From: Winogradskyella psychrotolerans
GTDB taxonomy: Bacteria; Bacteroidota; Bacteroidia; Flavobacteriales; Flavobacteriaceae
Reading direction: 5' to 3'
Assembly (NCBI RefSeq): GCF_018860565.1
Contig: NZ_JAHKPS010000029.1
Coordinates: 47,018 to 111,017, forward strand
Length of the DNA: 64,000 nt
Shown here: positions 62,895 to 64,000 of the stretch, piece by piece
Position numbering within the stretch: the first letter of the stretch is position 1
Layout: every line of letters starts with the position of its first letter
Translations under genes and position numbers: made by a program
The notes under the pieces: model-generated
Told to the model about the DNA's origin: nothing
Databases searched by the model: none
Seen by the model: the letters and a program-made list of their open reading frames with translations, nothing else

Positions 62895-63983
62895 ATGAAA
62901 ACAATTACAAGATTGGTAGTGTACTTAGTGCTATCACTAACATTTGCTACAGTTCAAGGGCAGGAAATAAAAAAGGACAGCATACAAAAGTCGGCAAACG
63001 AATTAAAAATTAAAACACTTACAAGCCTCAAATCAAAAATAGAAAGTGAGGAACGCGAATTTCTGAAAATAGAAATAACATCAATTAATAAACGTTTAGA
63101 CGATGGAAAAATAACAGCAGCAGAGGCGGAAGATTTAAAGAAAGAAGCTGCAAAAAAAAGAGCTTTAAATATTGAAAATAGATTAGCGATTATTGATAAT
63201 AAAATTGCTTTATTAGAACGAAATGATAAGATGGAAGATGCTAGTGGTGATGGTTTTACATTTAGAATCGGTGCCGATGATAACTCTAGTGATAGTTTTA
63301 TTTATTTTGGAAATCCATCAAAAGATAAACCTAGAAAATACGATAGACGTACATCTACAGATATTGTCTTTGCCTTTGGATTTAATAATGCTTTAATTGA
63401 CGGTCAAGATTTGGAAGATTCGCCATACAAATTAGGTGGTTCTGGGTTTATAGAATTGGGTTACGCATGGAAAACGCGAATTTTTGATAATACCAACTTC
63501 TGGAGATTGAAATATGGTTTTTCTTTACAATGGAATAAGTTAAAGATTAAAGATAATAACTACTTAGTTAATACCGATGGCGACATTTCTTTACAAGAAT
63601 ATCCCATAGATGCCGATAAAATCAAATTTAGAACAACAAACTTGGTGTTCCCGATGCATATAGAATTTGGCCCTTCTAAAAAGATTGAAAAAGAAGATTA
63701 TTTTAGATATTCAACACACAAAAAACTAAAAATAGGGTTAGGGGGGTATGCCGGTTTAAACTTGGGGAATATGCAAAAGATAAAGTATAAAGAAGATGGT
63801 GAACGCGAAAAAGAGAAACAACGTGATCAATTTGAAGTAAGCGAATTTATCTACGGACTAAGCGGATATGTAGCTTTAGGTGATGTCGCTTTATATGTTA
63901 AATACGATTTGAATCCATTGTTTAAAAATCAAGTGGTAGACCAAAATAACATATCTGTCGGATTACGATTCGATATGGATTAA
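62895..63983 (+). CDS. Exported coiled-coil and beta-barrel-like outer-membrane protein
   Basis: The 362-residue protein has a signal peptide (ending VQGQ, about residue 23). A long Lys/Glu-rich helix, probably a coiled coil, follows (about 28-115), then a beta-rich domain (about 145-362; WRLKYGFSLQWNKL and IEFGPSKKIEK), ending QNNISVGLRFDMD. The ending resembles porin-family (PF13568-like) proteins. It is third in the ECF operon, 124 bp after the anti-sigma-like gene, so it is probably the system's envelope effector or sensor (inference). Confidence 0.75.
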   Translation: MKTITRLVVYLVLSLTFATVQGQEIKKDSIQKSANELKIKTLTSLKSKIESEEREFLKIEITSINKRLDDGKITAAEAEDLKKEAAKKRALNIENRLAIIDNKIALLERNDKMEDASGDGFTFRIGADDNSSDSFIYFGNPSKDKPRKYDRRTSTDIVFAFGFNNALIDGQDLEDSPYKLGGSGFIELGYAWKTRIFDNTNFWRLKYGFSLQWNKLKIKDNNYLVNTDGDISLQEYPIDADKIKFRTTNLVFPMHIEFGPSKKIEKEDYFRYSTHKKLKIGLGGYAGLNLGNMQKIKYKEDGEREKEKQRDQFEVSEFIYGLSGYVALGDVALYVKYDLNPLFKNQVVDQNNISVGLRFDMD

Positions 63984-64000
63984 ATCAATCAATCAATCAA
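63984..64000. repeat. Tetranucleotide repeat at the window end
   Basis: At least four tandem AATC/ATCA units directly after the last stop codon; the tract continues to the window end, so its true length is unknown. Such repeats can vary in length by slippage. Confidence 0.5.

Noticed and set aside
1..64000. CRISPR arrays, tRNA or rRNA genes, and complete insertion sequences
   Set aside because: No cloverleaf, spacer-repeat pattern or transposase was seen in the intergenic regions or coding frames.

Overview
The window is chromosomal DNA from a member of the Bacteroidota, almost certainly a marine-type Flavobacteriaceae. The evidence is low G+C content, secreted proteins with C-terminal type IX secretion (T9SS) sorting domains, a gliding-motility ATPase (gldA), paired GLPGLI proteins beside a TonB-dependent-type receptor, CarboxypepD_reg/DUF5686 outer-membrane proteins, a Na+/H+-pumping pyrophosphatase, and promoters of the TTG-N17..23-TAnnTTTG type in place of strong Shine-Dalgarno sequences. 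I see no tRNA, rRNA, CRISPR array, phage or complete insertion sequence. Coordinates and motifs were read by eye; no database search was run.

Layout. 0.1-8.3 kb: two exported hydrolases, an AlkB-like repair enzyme, Kdo transferase (waaA), then a DegT aminotransferase-galE-amidohydrolase run. 8.4-14.4 kb: a small protein, then lspA-fabD-FAD oxidoreductase and an S9 peptidase on the minus strand. 14.6-17.4 kb: an App1-like phosphatase facing a CrtO-like/deoxynucleoside kinase/secreted-protein operon. 17.5-24.9 kb: a histidine kinase/response regulator pair divergent from an envelope cluster (small secreted protein, two GLPGLI proteins, beta-barrel receptor), with three GTTAAC boxes at exact 10-bp spacing between the two. 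25-36 kb: a lipoprotein, membrane and soluble pyrophosphatases, cysE-cysM, a DUF5686 protein and pdhB. 36-45 kb: etfBA, a bifunctional nuclease, a nucleoside transporter with a secreted N-terminal domain, thyA, a membrane-anchored DHFR and metK behind a probable SAM-II-type riboswitch.

45-55 kb: a PagL-like lipid A deacylase with a head-GIN lipoprotein, gldA, the aromatic amino acid operon (prephenate dehydratase, aminotransferase, prephenate dehydrogenase, DAHP synthase/chorismate mutase), rsgA, dtd and a gene-fusion scar. 55-64 kb: mazG, aroA, queA, rlmN, a T9SS cargo protein, polyprenyl synthase, and an ECF sigma factor with a putative membrane anti-sigma and an outer-membrane-like protein.

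The most interesting points are regulatory. The aromatic operon has a leader with a Phe/Tyr-rich short ORF, a 12-bp terminator and an upstream competitor of its 5' arm. metK has a riboswitch-like leader with three extra hairpins. The two-component system has a helically phased operator candidate, and an ECF-type promoter precedes the sigma factor gene. Structural oddities are the 2TM-DHFR fusion, the transporter fusion, a chimeric remnant of two genes after dtd, and a MITE-like palindrome after etfA.
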